In this document: positions 1 through 6,130 of the stretch, piece after piece
How positions within the stretch are numbered: position 1 is the stretch's first letter
How the letters are laid out: each line of letters begins with the position of its first letter
From: CAG-390 sp051867815
Lineage (GTDB): Bacteria; Bacillota; Clostridia; Oscillospirales; CAG-272
NCBI GenBank assembly: GCA_051867815.1
Contig: JBJDZD010000093.1
Location: forward strand, 1-8,738
Length of the DNA stretch: 8,738 bases
Direction: 5' to 3'
The notes under the pieces: generated by a model
What the model saw: the letters and a program-made list of their open reading frames with translations, nothing else
What the model was told of the DNA's origin: nothing
Databases searched by the model: none
Program-made: the position numbers and the translations under genes

Positions 1-1386
1 ATTTCGGGTGCCGTAGCGCGGCTATGCGAGCTTTCAAACGGCAAGGACACTACGATAGGACATTGGGAAATGGCCGGCATCATTTCCGAAAAGCCGCTTC
101 CCACTTACCCGAACGGCTTCCCCGATGAGGTGCTTGACAAATTCAAGAAAGCGACGGGCAGGGGCGTTCTCTGCAATTTGCCCTATTCGGGAACGCAAGC
201 GCTCACGGATTTCGGTGAAGAGCATCTGAGGACGGGTGACCTCATCGTTTATACCTCGTCCGACAGCGTTTTCCAGATAGCGGCGCATGAGTCCCTCGTT
301 TCGCCCGAACAGCTTTACGAGTATTGCAGGATTGCCAGAAAGATTCTCGTCGGCGAGCATGCGGTCGGCAGAGTAATTGCACGACCCTTTGAGGGCGAGG
401 TCGGTCACTTTGTAAGAACCCCGCGCCGTCATGATTTCTCGCTTGAACCGGCGGAAAGCACCATGCTTGATTCGCTCAAAGCAGAGGGATATGATGTTAT
501 CGGCGTCGGAAAGATTCACGATATTTTCGCCGGACGCGGCCTCACCGAATACACTTACAGCGAGTCGAACGCCGACGGCCTTGCCAAGACGGGCGATATA
601 GCAAAGCGCGATTTTCGCGGCCTTTGCTTCACAAATCTCGTTGATTTTGATTCAAAATTCGGCCATCGTCGCGATATTGACGGGTACGCCGCGGCTATTT
701 CGGAATTTGATGCATGGCTCGGTGATTTTCTCCCCGAAATGCGAGAGGATGACGTAATAATTATCACTGCCGACCACGGTTGCGATCCTTCCTTTACCAA
801 GACCACCGACCACACCCGTGAATACGTTCCGATGCTGATAGCCGGTGCTCGGATAAGGTCCGGCGATCTCGGTACGCTTGAGGGCTTTGACAACGTTGCG
901 GCTACCGTTTGCGCGATGCTCGGCTCCGATACCGTTTACGAAGCTCCGGGAGTTGCCGGAATTGTCACGAAGGGAAGAGAGCCGAACGTTGCCGAGCTGC
1001 TCGTGCTTGCCGAAAAGGCGCGCCGCAACGCCTACGTTCCGTATTCCCACTTCAAGGTCGGTTCGGCTTTGCTTTCAAAGTCCGGCAAGGTCTATATCGG
1101 CTGTAACGTCGAGAACGCCGCATACGGCTCCACGATCTGCGCTGAGCGCAATGCAATGACTACCGCCATCGCCGCAGGAGAGCGCGAATTTTCAGCAATT
1201 GCCGTTACCGGCGGAATTAATGACCCGATAGAGGAATGCGTACCCTGTGGCTCGTGCCGACAGTTCATGTCCGAATTCAGTCCGAACGGTGACCTGCTTG
1301 TTATAACCGGCAGTCCCCGTCGTCCCAACATCTACACGCTCGAGATGCTTCTGCCGTATTCCTTCGGCGGCGGCGACATCAATTAA
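1..1386 (+). CDS. Phosphopentomutase-cytidine deaminase fusion, 5' end outside window
   Basis: The frame is open from base 1, so the start lies upstream; the ATG at 70 is internal, because the preceding codons read the conserved DeoB segment GKDTTIGHWE (bases 40-69). The first part (to about base 975) is phosphopentomutase, which interconverts (deoxy)ribose-1- and 5-phosphates. Metal-site motifs are visible: DSKFGHRRD (about 646-672), TADHG (about 766-780) and TDHTREYVP (about 805-831). About 70-85 N-terminal residues, including the first metal-binding aspartate, would be missing from view. With no linker it runs into a complete cytidine deaminase (about 979-1386): AYVPYSHFKVG, then CAER at 1138-1149 with the zinc-binding Cys and proton-shuttle Glu, then PCGSC at 1243-1257 with the other two zinc cysteines. 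Both halves keep the catalytic motifs that can be seen, so both are probably active. Cdd turns cytidine or deoxycytidine into uridine or deoxyuridine. The two enzymes are usually separate proteins; the joined frame has no stop or obvious frameshift. Confidence 0.93.
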   Translation: MSGAVARLCELSNGKDTTIGHWEMAGIISEKPLPTYPNGFPDEVLDKFKKATGRGVLCNLPYSGTQALTDFGEEHLRTGDLIVYTSSDSVFQIAAHESLVSPEQLYEYCRIARKILVGEHAVGRVIARPFEGEVGHFVRTPRRHDFSLEPAESTMLDSLKAEGYDVIGVGKIHDIFAGRGLTEYTYSESNADGLAKTGDIAKRDFRGLCFTNLVDFDSKFGHRRDIDGYAAAISEFDAWLGDFLPEMREDDVIIITADHGCDPSFTKTTDHTREYVPMLIAGARIRSGDLGTLEGFDNVAATVCAMLGSDTVYEAPGVAGIVTKGREPNVAELLVLAEKARRNAYVPYSHFKVGSALLSKSGKVYIGCNVENAAYGSTICAERNAMTTAIAAGEREFSAIAVTGGINDPIEECVPCGSCRQFMSEFSPNGDLLVITGSPRRPNIYTLEMLLPYSFGGGDIN

Positions 1387-1388
1387 CC

Positions 1389-1420
1389 AAAAAGCCTATT
1401 GCCGCGGCAATAGGCTTTTT
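1389..1420. terminator. Bidirectional intrinsic terminator (perfect palindrome)
   Basis: A perfect 32-base palindrome: five A, an 11-bp GC-containing half-stem (1394-1404), its complement (1405-1415), then five T. It starts two bases after the deoB-cdd stop and also serves the convergent - strand gene, whose TAA stop (1419-1421) lies inside the T run. Either strand gives a stem followed by U residues. Confidence 0.88.
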
Positions 1421-2093
1421 AGACGAAGAAAAGAGTTCCCACATCGAATAATTTATGATTCCCGAGCGAACACAGCTCCGCACCGTGCCGATCCGCAAAG
1501 TCCTTGATGGCAATATAATCGGGGTGATCCTCGATTCTGCCGCAGAAATAGAGAGTATTTCCGAACGATCCCGAAGCGCCACCGATAAAACCGTATCCGT
1601 AGCCGGGCAGATCAATATACCCCTCGCGTATCAGCAAAGAATCGGGAGCAGCTCGTGCAATTCCGACATCCGCTGTGATGAGTGCGCCGTCCGGGAGCAC
1701 GGCCGAGGAGCATTTCGCATATCCCTGTGCAACATTGACTACCGAATATCCCTTCTCCTCGGCAACACGCAAGAGCGTCCGGTCGGTGCTCTTTTTTCGG
1801 CAAACTATATTCTTACCCGATATCGCCGCACAAAGACCGCAATCGTTCGGATACTTTTCACCTGCCTCGTCATCCGACAGTATAAGCTTCAGGTCGGAGT
1901 TGCGGCAGATGAAATCAAGCTCACTTTTGGCAATTTTATAATAAGATCTTCTTGCTATGAGAGAATCCTCAAGGATGAATATGAGCAGGTCGGTGTGCGA
2001 GCAAACGCCCACGGAAAGAGCAGGGTCGGGCGGTAGCTTGATGAGTTCAAAATCGCATTTCAAATCGAACCTGCTGTCACAAATACATATCAT
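1419..2093 (-). CDS. DUF6873-type protein with a predicted GME fold
   Basis: A 224-residue protein resembling the family annotated as DUF6873, thought to share the fold of guanidino-group-modifying enzymes (arginine deiminase and dimethylargininase relatives). Matching segments are CSHTDLLIFI near residues 31-40, QGYAKCS (123-129), ALITADVGIA (137-146), LPGYGYGFIGGASG (about 172-184 for its end), CGRIEDHPDY (184-193) and a C-terminal DVGTLF (217-222). The His/Asp pairs in HTD and HPD recall polar active-site positions of that fold, but no reaction can be assigned. There is no signal peptide or membrane segment, so it is probably cytoplasmic. The ATG is preceded by AGGTG (2098-2102 on the other strand) only four bases away, a mediocre ribosome site. 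It lies just downstream of the rpmB terminator with no clear promoter of its own, so read-through from rpmB is likely. Recognition of the family is from memory of its motifs. Confidence 0.75.
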   Translation of the reverse strand: MICICDSRFDLKCDFELIKLPPDPALSVGVCSHTDLLIFILEDSLIARRSYYKIAKSELDFICRNSDLKLILSDDEAGEKYPNDCGLCAAISGKNIVCRKKSTDRTLLRVAEEKGYSVVNVAQGYAKCSSAVLPDGALITADVGIARAAPDSLLIREGYIDLPGYGYGFIGGASGSFGNTLYFCGRIEDHPDYIAIKDFADRHGAELCSLGNHKLFDVGTLFFV

Positions 2094-2110
2094 TTTTCAC
2101 CTATAAACAG

Positions 2111-2135
2111 AAAAACAGCCCAAAAGGCTGTTTTT
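2111..2135 (-). terminator. Intrinsic terminator after rpmB
   Basis: A 10-bp perfect stem (2111-2120 with 2126-2135) with loop CAAAA; the lower stem is an A5/T5 pair, so transcripts from the - strand end in a U run. It sits 10 bases past the rpmB stop and ahead of the DUF6873-type gene. It could also work on the + strand. Confidence 0.82.
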
Positions 2136-2144
2136 CATTAAGAA

Positions 2145-2333
2145 TCAGGCGTTTTCAGCCTTTTTCATAGTGCGCAGACAACGAGAGCACATGGGAACGG
2201 TCTTAACTGTTCCGTCAATGTTTACCTTAACCTTACGGATGTTAGGCTTCCAAGCTCTGTTGGTCTTACGGTTAGAGTGAGAAACCATGTGACCGAAGAC
2301 AACGCCCTTGCCGCATACACTGCATTTTGCCAT
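2145..2333 (-). CDS. rpmB: 50S ribosomal protein L28, zinc-binding form
   Basis: A 62-residue L28, a small protein of the large ribosomal subunit. The sequence begins MAKCSVCGKG and contains the typical SHSNRKTNRAWKPN segment (residues 18-31). Two CxxC pairs (Cys4/Cys7 and Cys49/Cys52) mark the zinc-ribbon (C+) form. The start at 2333 is chosen over an in-frame upstream start at 2378 because AAGGAGGT lies seven bases before it (2341-2348, complementary strand) and because the family begins MAK-C. It has its own promoter and its own terminator, so it is probably transcribed independently of the upstream mtaB-type gene. Confidence 0.97.
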   Translation of the reverse strand: MAKCSVCGKGVVFGHMVSHSNRKTNRAWKPNIRKVKVNIDGTVKTVPMCSRCLRTMKKAENA

Positions 2334-2383
2334 TATAAGCACCTCCTTAGGACAATTAAGCCAAATTACATACAACAAACGAT

Positions 2384-2412
2384 ATTATACCATAAAAGTT
2401 TGAAAAATGCAA
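2384..2412 (-). promoter_or_regulatory. Sigma-A promoter for rpmB
   Basis: On the - strand, TTGCAT (2407-2412), a 17-base spacer, then a consensus TATAAT (2384-2389). The spacer ends in TGG, giving an extended -10 (TGn-TATAAT) that compensates for the weak -35. The predicted start is near 2377, about 45 bases before the rpmB ATG. Confidence 0.78.
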
Positions 2413-2448
2413 GAGCTTTTCAAATATTTTTTGAAAAAAACGAGAATT

Positions 2449-3648
2449 TTACGAATTATTTTTCTGTGTGAGCTTTATGATGCTCAGAGAAGTCTTATCT
2501 CCGATGAAAAAATGTGCATGCACGATATTTGAATGTTCATTTCTCCTATAAGCATCGAGAGCAAGCAGAGCCGGGAGCAGGGCAGGGTCATTGATACTTA
2601 GGATGCCCGACACCGCGTATGCGGCGTTCTTGTCTCTCATTGCGTCGGCAATATCCTCATAAAGCGCGTCGCCACCGACATCCGAAACGGTCATGTCGCA
2701 CCCGAACGCGGGAAGCTTAAAACTCACCGGCGCGCTTTTTTCAATCACTGCGGTACTGTCGCAGGTAAGCACAGCGGCGACGGGCGCGCACAGGTCGTTC
2801 CATAGTTTGTGATCAAGCTCAACATTCCCTTCGGCAGCATGCACCGAAATGTTTGTCAGGCGGCATACGGCAGGGGCGCAGGGCACGATACCGCGCTCGG
2901 TTGCTATCTCCCAAAGGCGCGCCAGATTCCGCTTGTACGCGAAAATCAGCATAGCAGGTGCCTGAATATCGCATATTGCTTCGGCAAACCGTGACGGTGT
3001 CGGCAACAGAGCCGTGTCAAAGAGCGCACCGCTGAAATTCGTGCAAACGTCGGAGAGCAGGCCGCGGTCGGATGCCGGTACTATCTTAGTTTCGGGAAAT
3101 TCTTTGAGGAATTTTCTGCAAACGAAAGCCGCATCGTCGAAGAACTTTTCAACTGCCCCGCCGTCCTTGGGAGCTATTACAATGCAGGTGTCACCGATTT
3201 TTGAACCTGAGATCGGTCTGCCTCCCGAAACGGTAATCGCGTATTTATCGGTATGGACCGTCTCACTTTTGTCGCTGTAAACGGGTGGTGCGAGCCTTTG
3301 GCCGGCGAGTGAGATATCAATTCCGCACGCATCTTGTCGGGTTTTGCCCGTAGCGGCAAATTCGGCAAGGGAAACAAGTGTTGGAGCCTTGCTCTCTGTA
3401 CTCAAGGAAAGATATCTTCGCACAAGGTCGTCGAGCAAAGCTTCAATATCCGGGGTTATGCCGCTCACGGTATCGAGATAGACATCCTGCTTTGCACCCA
3501 CGGTGCTTCTCTTGCAAGCCGCCAAGGCGAAGAACAGCTCCGCCGCCGTAGGATCCCTGCCTACCTTTTCAAACAGTGCTTGAACCACATGCAGTTCCTC
3601 AACGGATGCATCAAGGTCGAATTCGTTCTTTATCTTTTCCAAATAGAT
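2449..3648 (-). other. Degenerate PurL-like C-terminal module of the MtaB fusion
   Basis: This codes for about residues 465-863 of the fusion. In order it shows a PurL-type linker with RDPTAAEL (495-502), a shortened first AIRS-like section with ACGIDI (571-576) and SGGRPISGSKIGD (605-617), and an AIRS C-terminal-like end (AICDIQAPAMLIF at 688-700 through about 752). A last stretch with AAYAVSG (805-811) may echo the second AIRS half. A full clostridial PurL runs to roughly 1200 residues and also has a glutaminase domain; neither that domain nor intact catalytic motifs is seen here. The assignment rests on order and local similarity only. Confidence 0.5.
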
Positions 3649-5040
3649 ATCGTCGCACTTGCGGAATCCCGCAACGGCCCCGATCTTGCGCTGCGGCTTG
3701 TTCTCAACGGCGGAATTCGATGCCTGTGTTGCCTCGGAAGTAAGTGTGCCCAGACAAATGCCGTCCTTGTGAGATTTCAGCTTTACCGAATGTATCCGGC
3801 CGTGCAGATCGGTCTTGGACTGTACCGCCACTTCAAGGAAATTGGCCGTATGACCGCTTGCCATTCCGTTTGAAAATGTTTCAAACAGCACCTTGACCTC
3901 CGGTTCGGTTGCAATTATTTCGTCAAGTATGGAGTCACGGACGGAGTTTTGAATCTCCGTCAGCCTTGCCGCGCGCTCGCGCCTTACTTCAACGGGAACG
4001 CTTTCCGGCATCTCAGCGGCAGGAGTACCCTCACGTTCGGAATACGGGAAAATATGCGCCATCAAAAACCGTGCTTCCTTGACGAATTCCACCGTCTGAT
4101 CGAAGTTTTCCTCCGTCTCGCCGGGGAAGCCGACGATTATATCCGTTGTGAACATCACGTTCGGTATTGCCTCGCGAAGCCTTGCAAGAGCCGCGCGCGC
4201 CCCGTCCGCATTGTACTTTCTGCGCATGAGTGCCAGCACGGACGAAGAGCCACTCTGAAGCGAAATGTGAAAATGCGGTGCAAGTGATTTAAGACCTTTG
4301 ATATCGTTTACAAATTTCTCCTTGAAGAGGGAAGGGTCAAGAGAACCGAGCCTTACGGTGCATTTGCCAGAAACGAAAGCGTCGATGTATTTCAGCAGAG
4401 TGCTTAGCTCCACACCGATATCCTTGCCGTAGGATGCGGTTTCGATTCCGGTCAGCACTACCTCTTTGGTGCCGGCATCGACAAATCCGCTGACCTCACG
4501 AATAACGTCCTCGTGAAGCTTGGAGCGAACGTTGCCCCTCGCCTTCGGAATTGCGCAGTACGCGCATTTGTTCTCGCATCCGTCTTCGATCTTGATATAG
4601 GCACGAGTACGCGGGAATGCTTTGAGGTTCATTTTTTCAAATTCGGCTTCCTCAACGGGAGAAACGCAGATCAACGGGTATTTATCCGTTGAATTGCTGA
4701 AGTATTTCTCGATTATGTCAACACATTCAAGCTTCTTTGCGTTTCCGCAAACGGCAATGACTCCTTCAATGCCGGCAAGCTCTTCGGCAGAGTACTCAGC
4801 CGTGCAACCGGTAACGATGATGGCCGCCTGCGGATTGAGTCTTGCGGCACGCCTTATCATCTGCCGCGCCTTGCGGTCGGCTTCGGCGGTCACGGTGCAG
4901 GTGTTGACGATATAGCCGTCGCAAACCTCTCCGGCGTCACAAACCGTAAATCCGCGGTCGCGCAGGGCCTCCGCAATCGCCTCGCTCTCATATTGATTGA
5001 CCTTACAGCCAAGCGTAATAATTCCTATTCTTTTGCTCAA
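2449..5040 (-). CDS. mtaB: MtaB-type tRNA methylthiotransferase with a C-terminal PurL-like extension
   Basis: An 863-residue protein. Residues 1 to about 435 form a complete MtaB, the radical-SAM enzyme that adds a methylthio group to t6A37 of tRNA. The N-terminal cluster cysteines are at 12, 48 and 79; the radical-SAM CxxxCxxC is at 155, 159 and 162; FTTDIIVGFPGETEE is at 297-311; and a TRAM-like RNA-binding tail runs from about 383 to 433. MtaB proteins normally end near there. Residues 465-863 are additional. FDLDASVEELHVV...GRDPTAAEL (474-502) resembles the linker before the active site of PurL (FGAM synthase), and residues 688-752 resemble the end of its first AIRS C-terminal domain. 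The catalytic WSxHC-type motif is absent (ALAACKR at 505-511), and the KNETHNHP-type motif survives only as KSETVHTD (591-598). The extension therefore looks like a shortened, inactive PurL relative. The start is TTG, with AAGGAGG nine bases upstream; the next in-frame Met is at residue 61, inside the core. The MtaB call is firm; the PurL relationship is inferred from motifs. Confidence 0.9.
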   Translation of the reverse strand: MSKRIGIITLGCKVNQYESEAIAEALRDRGFTVCDAGEVCDGYIVNTCTVTAEADRKARQMIRRAARLNPQAAIIVTGCTAEYSAEELAGIEGVIAVCGNAKKLECVDIIEKYFSNSTDKYPLICVSPVEEAEFEKMNLKAFPRTRAYIKIEDGCENKCAYCAIPKARGNVRSKLHEDVIREVSGFVDAGTKEVVLTGIETASYGKDIGVELSTLLKYIDAFVSGKCTVRLGSLDPSLFKEKFVNDIKGLKSLAPHFHISLQSGSSSVLALMRRKYNADGARAALARLREAIPNVMFTTDIIVGFPGETEENFDQTVEFVKEARFLMAHIFPYSEREGTPAAEMPESVPVEVRRERAARLTEIQNSVRDSILDEIIATEPEVKVLFETFSNGMASGHTANFLEVAVQSKTDLHGRIHSVKLKSHKDGICLGTLTSEATQASNSAVENKPQRKIGAVAGFRKCDDIYLEKIKNEFDLDASVEELHVVQALFEKVGRDPTAAELFFALAACKRSTVGAKQDVYLDTVSGITPDIEALLDDLVRRYLSLSTESKAPTLVSLAEFAATGKTRQDACGIDISLAGQRLAPPVYSDKSETVHTDKYAITVSGGRPISGSKIGDTCIVIAPKDGGAVEKFFDDAAFVCRKFLKEFPETKIVPASDRGLLSDVCTNFSGALFDTALLPTPSRFAEAICDIQAPAMLIFAYKRNLARLWEIATERGIVPCAPAVCRLTNISVHAAEGNVELDHKLWNDLCAPVAAVLTCDSTAVIEKSAPVSFKLPAFGCDMTVSDVGGDALYEDIADAMRDKNAAYAVSGILSINDPALLPALLALDAYRRNEHSNIVHAHFFIGDKTSLSIIKLTQKNNS

Positions 5041-5049
5041 GCGAAACCG

Positions 5050-5056
5050 CCTCCTT
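5050..5056 (-). promoter_or_regulatory. Ribosome binding site fixing the TTG start of mtaB
   Basis: AAGGAGG on the - strand, nine bases before the TTG at 5040-5038. No in-frame ATG lies nearby, so this site supports TTG as the real start. Confidence 0.85.
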
Positions 5057-5070
5057 TATTTCTTGCATAT

Positions 5071-5099
5071 ATTTTATCATTTAAGCGGATAAAAGTAAA
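5071..5099 (-). promoter_or_regulatory. Sigma-A promoter for mtaB
   Basis: On the - strand, TTTACT (5094-5099), a 17-base spacer, then TAAAAT (5071-5076): 4/6 and 5/6 matches to the consensus boxes. It gives a short leader of roughly 25 bases ahead of the TTG start and is divergent from the upp promoter. Confidence 0.65.
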
Positions 5100-5180
5100 C
5101 AGATATCTTGTAAAAATTCTCGCATTTCCGAAAAAAAGTGCATCTTTTTAATAAAATGTCGAAATAATTCAAAAATCCAC

Positions 5181-5209
5181 TTGAAAAATCTATGATTTGG
5201 GAGTATAAT
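5181..5209 (+). promoter_or_regulatory. Sigma-A promoter of the upp operon
   Basis: TTGAAA (5181-5186), an exact 17-base spacer, and a perfect TATAAT (5204-5209). The predicted start is at about 5215-5217. As the sequence stands the transcript has a leader of about 244 bases, unusually long because an inserted element lies between this promoter and the upp ribosome site. Removing the element would leave a leader of about 28 bases. Confidence 0.85.
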
Positions 5210-5213
5210 ATTC

Positions 5214-5221
5214 AGAGAAAC
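5214..5221. repeat. Left copy of 8-bp direct repeat (possible target-site duplication)
   Basis: AGAGAAAC, repeated exactly at 5431-5438. The two copies abut the ends of the 209-bp element, as an 8-bp target duplication would. Confidence 0.65.
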
Positions 5222-5430
5222 TAATAGCTGATTGCAGAAGTCATTGGTTTTCAATAAAATCGGTTTTTTCGGTGGCTTTGCCGACAAAAAACACCTATTT
5301 GACGAGCAAAGCGAGTCCGCGCGCCGAGAGGAGCCGCCAAAACCAAGGGCTTTGGCACGGCGGCTGATAAGCGCGCGTTCCCCGCCGCACGGTTATCAAT
5401 TGTAAAACGCAGTTTTACAATTGGCTATTT
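5222..5430. mobile_element. MITE-like 209-bp element in the upp leader
   Basis: The ends are imperfect inverted repeats: the first 19 bases (TAATAGCTGATTGCAGAAG) match the reverse complement of the last 19 (5412-5430) at 13 of 19 positions, including AATAGC and ATTG in register. The element is flanked by AGAGAAAC on both sides. Inside, it can fold heavily: a 7-bp CG-rich stem (5318-5324 with 5371-5377) encloses a second 7-bp stem (5332-5338 with 5359-5365), and a perfect 12-bp hairpin lies at 5397-5423. Its GC-rich core contrasts with the AT-rich flanks. It encodes no transposase; a 57-codon open frame with no ribosome site is not credible as a gene. Excising it with one repeat copy restores a compact promoter-RBS-upp layout. 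The alternative is a native structured upp leader RNA. Confidence 0.6.
5397..5423. repeat. Perfect 12-bp inverted repeat at the right end of the element
   Basis: CAATTGTAAAAC, loop GCA, then the exact complement. No T run follows on either strand, so it is not a standard terminator. It overlaps the right terminal repeat of the MITE-like element and would form a hairpin in the upp leader about 37 bases before the ATG. Confidence 0.85.
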
Positions 5431-5438
5431 AGAGAAAC
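5431..5438. repeat. Right copy of 8-bp direct repeat
   Basis: AGAGAAAC, identical to 5214-5221. The bases next to the two copies differ on both sides, so the repeat is exactly eight bases. Confidence 0.65.
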
Positions 5439-5459
5439 AAAATTAAGGAGAGTATAAAA

Positions 5460-6089
5460 ATGAGCACACTGCACGTTATTGATCACCCCCTTATTACACA
5501 TAAGCTTTCCATTATGAGAAACAAAAAAACGGGATCAAAGGATTTCCGCGAGCTTCTCGATGAGATTGCAATGCTTATGGGCTATGAGCTGACCCGTGAC
5601 CTTCCTCTTGAGGATGTCGTTATCGAAACTCCCATCTGCAAGATGACGGCAAAGAAGATTGCAGGCAAGAAGCTTGCCATCGTTCCCATCCTCCGCGCAG
5701 GACTCGGCATGGTTGACGGACTGCGCCGCCTCGTTCCCGTAGCAAAGGTCGGACATATCGGTCTTTACCGCGACCCCGAAACCCACCTTCCCGTAGAATA
5801 CTACTCTAAGCTTCCGTCCGACATTGATGACAGAATAGTCATCCTCGTTGACCCCATGCTTGCTACCGGCGGCTCGGCTTGCGACGCTCTTGCAATGCTC
5901 AAGAGATACGGTTGCAAGAATATCCGCTTTATGGCACTTGTCGGCGCTCCCGAGGGAGTCGCAAAGGTGCAGTCGGAGCATCCCGACGTAGATATCTACA
6001 TCGCCGCTCTTGATGAAAAGCTCAACGAGCATGCATACATCGTTCCCGGTCTCGGCGACGCCGGCGACAGAATATTCGGAACCAAATAA
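5460..6089 (+). CDS. upp: Uracil phosphoribosyltransferase
   Basis: A 209-residue cytoplasmic enzyme, full length for the family, that makes UMP from uracil and PRPP in pyrimidine salvage. The PRPP-binding loop VDPMLATGGSA spans residues 130-140, and the uracil-site segment YIVPGLGDAGDR spans 193-204. PILRAGLGM (76-84) is also typical. The ATG has AAGGAG (5445-5450) nine bases upstream. It is the first gene of a likely operon with the pseudouridine synthase and Lnt genes. No PyrR-type site could be confidently identified in its leader. Confidence 0.98.
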   Translation: MSTLHVIDHPLITHKLSIMRNKKTGSKDFRELLDEIAMLMGYELTRDLPLEDVVIETPICKMTAKKIAGKKLAIVPILRAGLGMVDGLRRLVPVAKVGHIGLYRDPETHLPVEYYSKLPSDIDDRIVILVDPMLATGGSACDALAMLKRYGCKNIRFMALVGAPEGVAKVQSEHPDVDIYIAALDEKLNEHAYIVPGLGDAGDRIFGTK

Positions 6090-6098
6090 ACTATATCG

Positions 6099-6119
6099 AG
6101 GGGCTGCATGTCAGCCCCT
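6099..6119 (+). terminator. Hairpin between upp and the pseudouridine synthase gene
   Basis: A perfect 8-bp stem, AGGGGCTG (6099-6106) with CAGCCCCT (6112-6119), and loop CATGT, ten bases after the upp stop. It is followed only by AATTT, so as a terminator it would be weak or partial. It may instead lower expression of, or set an RNA processing point before, the genes that follow. Confidence 0.5.
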
Positions 6120-6130
6120 AATTTAGAATT

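Noticed and set aside
34..519. Long - strand open frames opposite deoB-cdd (34-519, 555-893, 652-1050)
   Set aside because: They are shadows of a clearly conserved + strand gene, with no recognisable domains.
70..1386. Treating the ATG at 70 as the start of the fusion gene
   Set aside because: The upstream codons encode the conserved GKDTTIGHWE segment of DeoB, so the reading frame enters from outside the window.
2145..2378. A longer L28 frame starting at 2378
   Set aside because: The extra 15 residues have no family support, cover the leader and ribosome site, and would begin at the predicted transcription start itself.
2421..2440. AT-rich inverted repeat just after the mtaB stop as a terminator
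   Set aside because: The 8-bp stem is almost all A-T and no U run follows on the - strand; termination here is possible but not supported.
5081..5287. A 68-residue - strand open frame in the mtaB-upp intergenic region
   Set aside because: It needs a TTG start with no ribosome site and would run through both the mtaB and upp promoters.
5314..5335. Resemblance to a PyrR-binding leader motif (AGTCC then GAGAGG)
   Set aside because: The two halves are separated by extra GC-rich bases, no anti-terminator/terminator pair follows, and the segment falls within the MITE-like element.
5232..5405. A 57-codon open frame (TTG start) across the leader of upp
   Set aside because: There is no ribosome site, no ATG, and the frame lies inside the repeat-rich element; an open frame of this length can arise by chance in GC-rich palindromic DNA.
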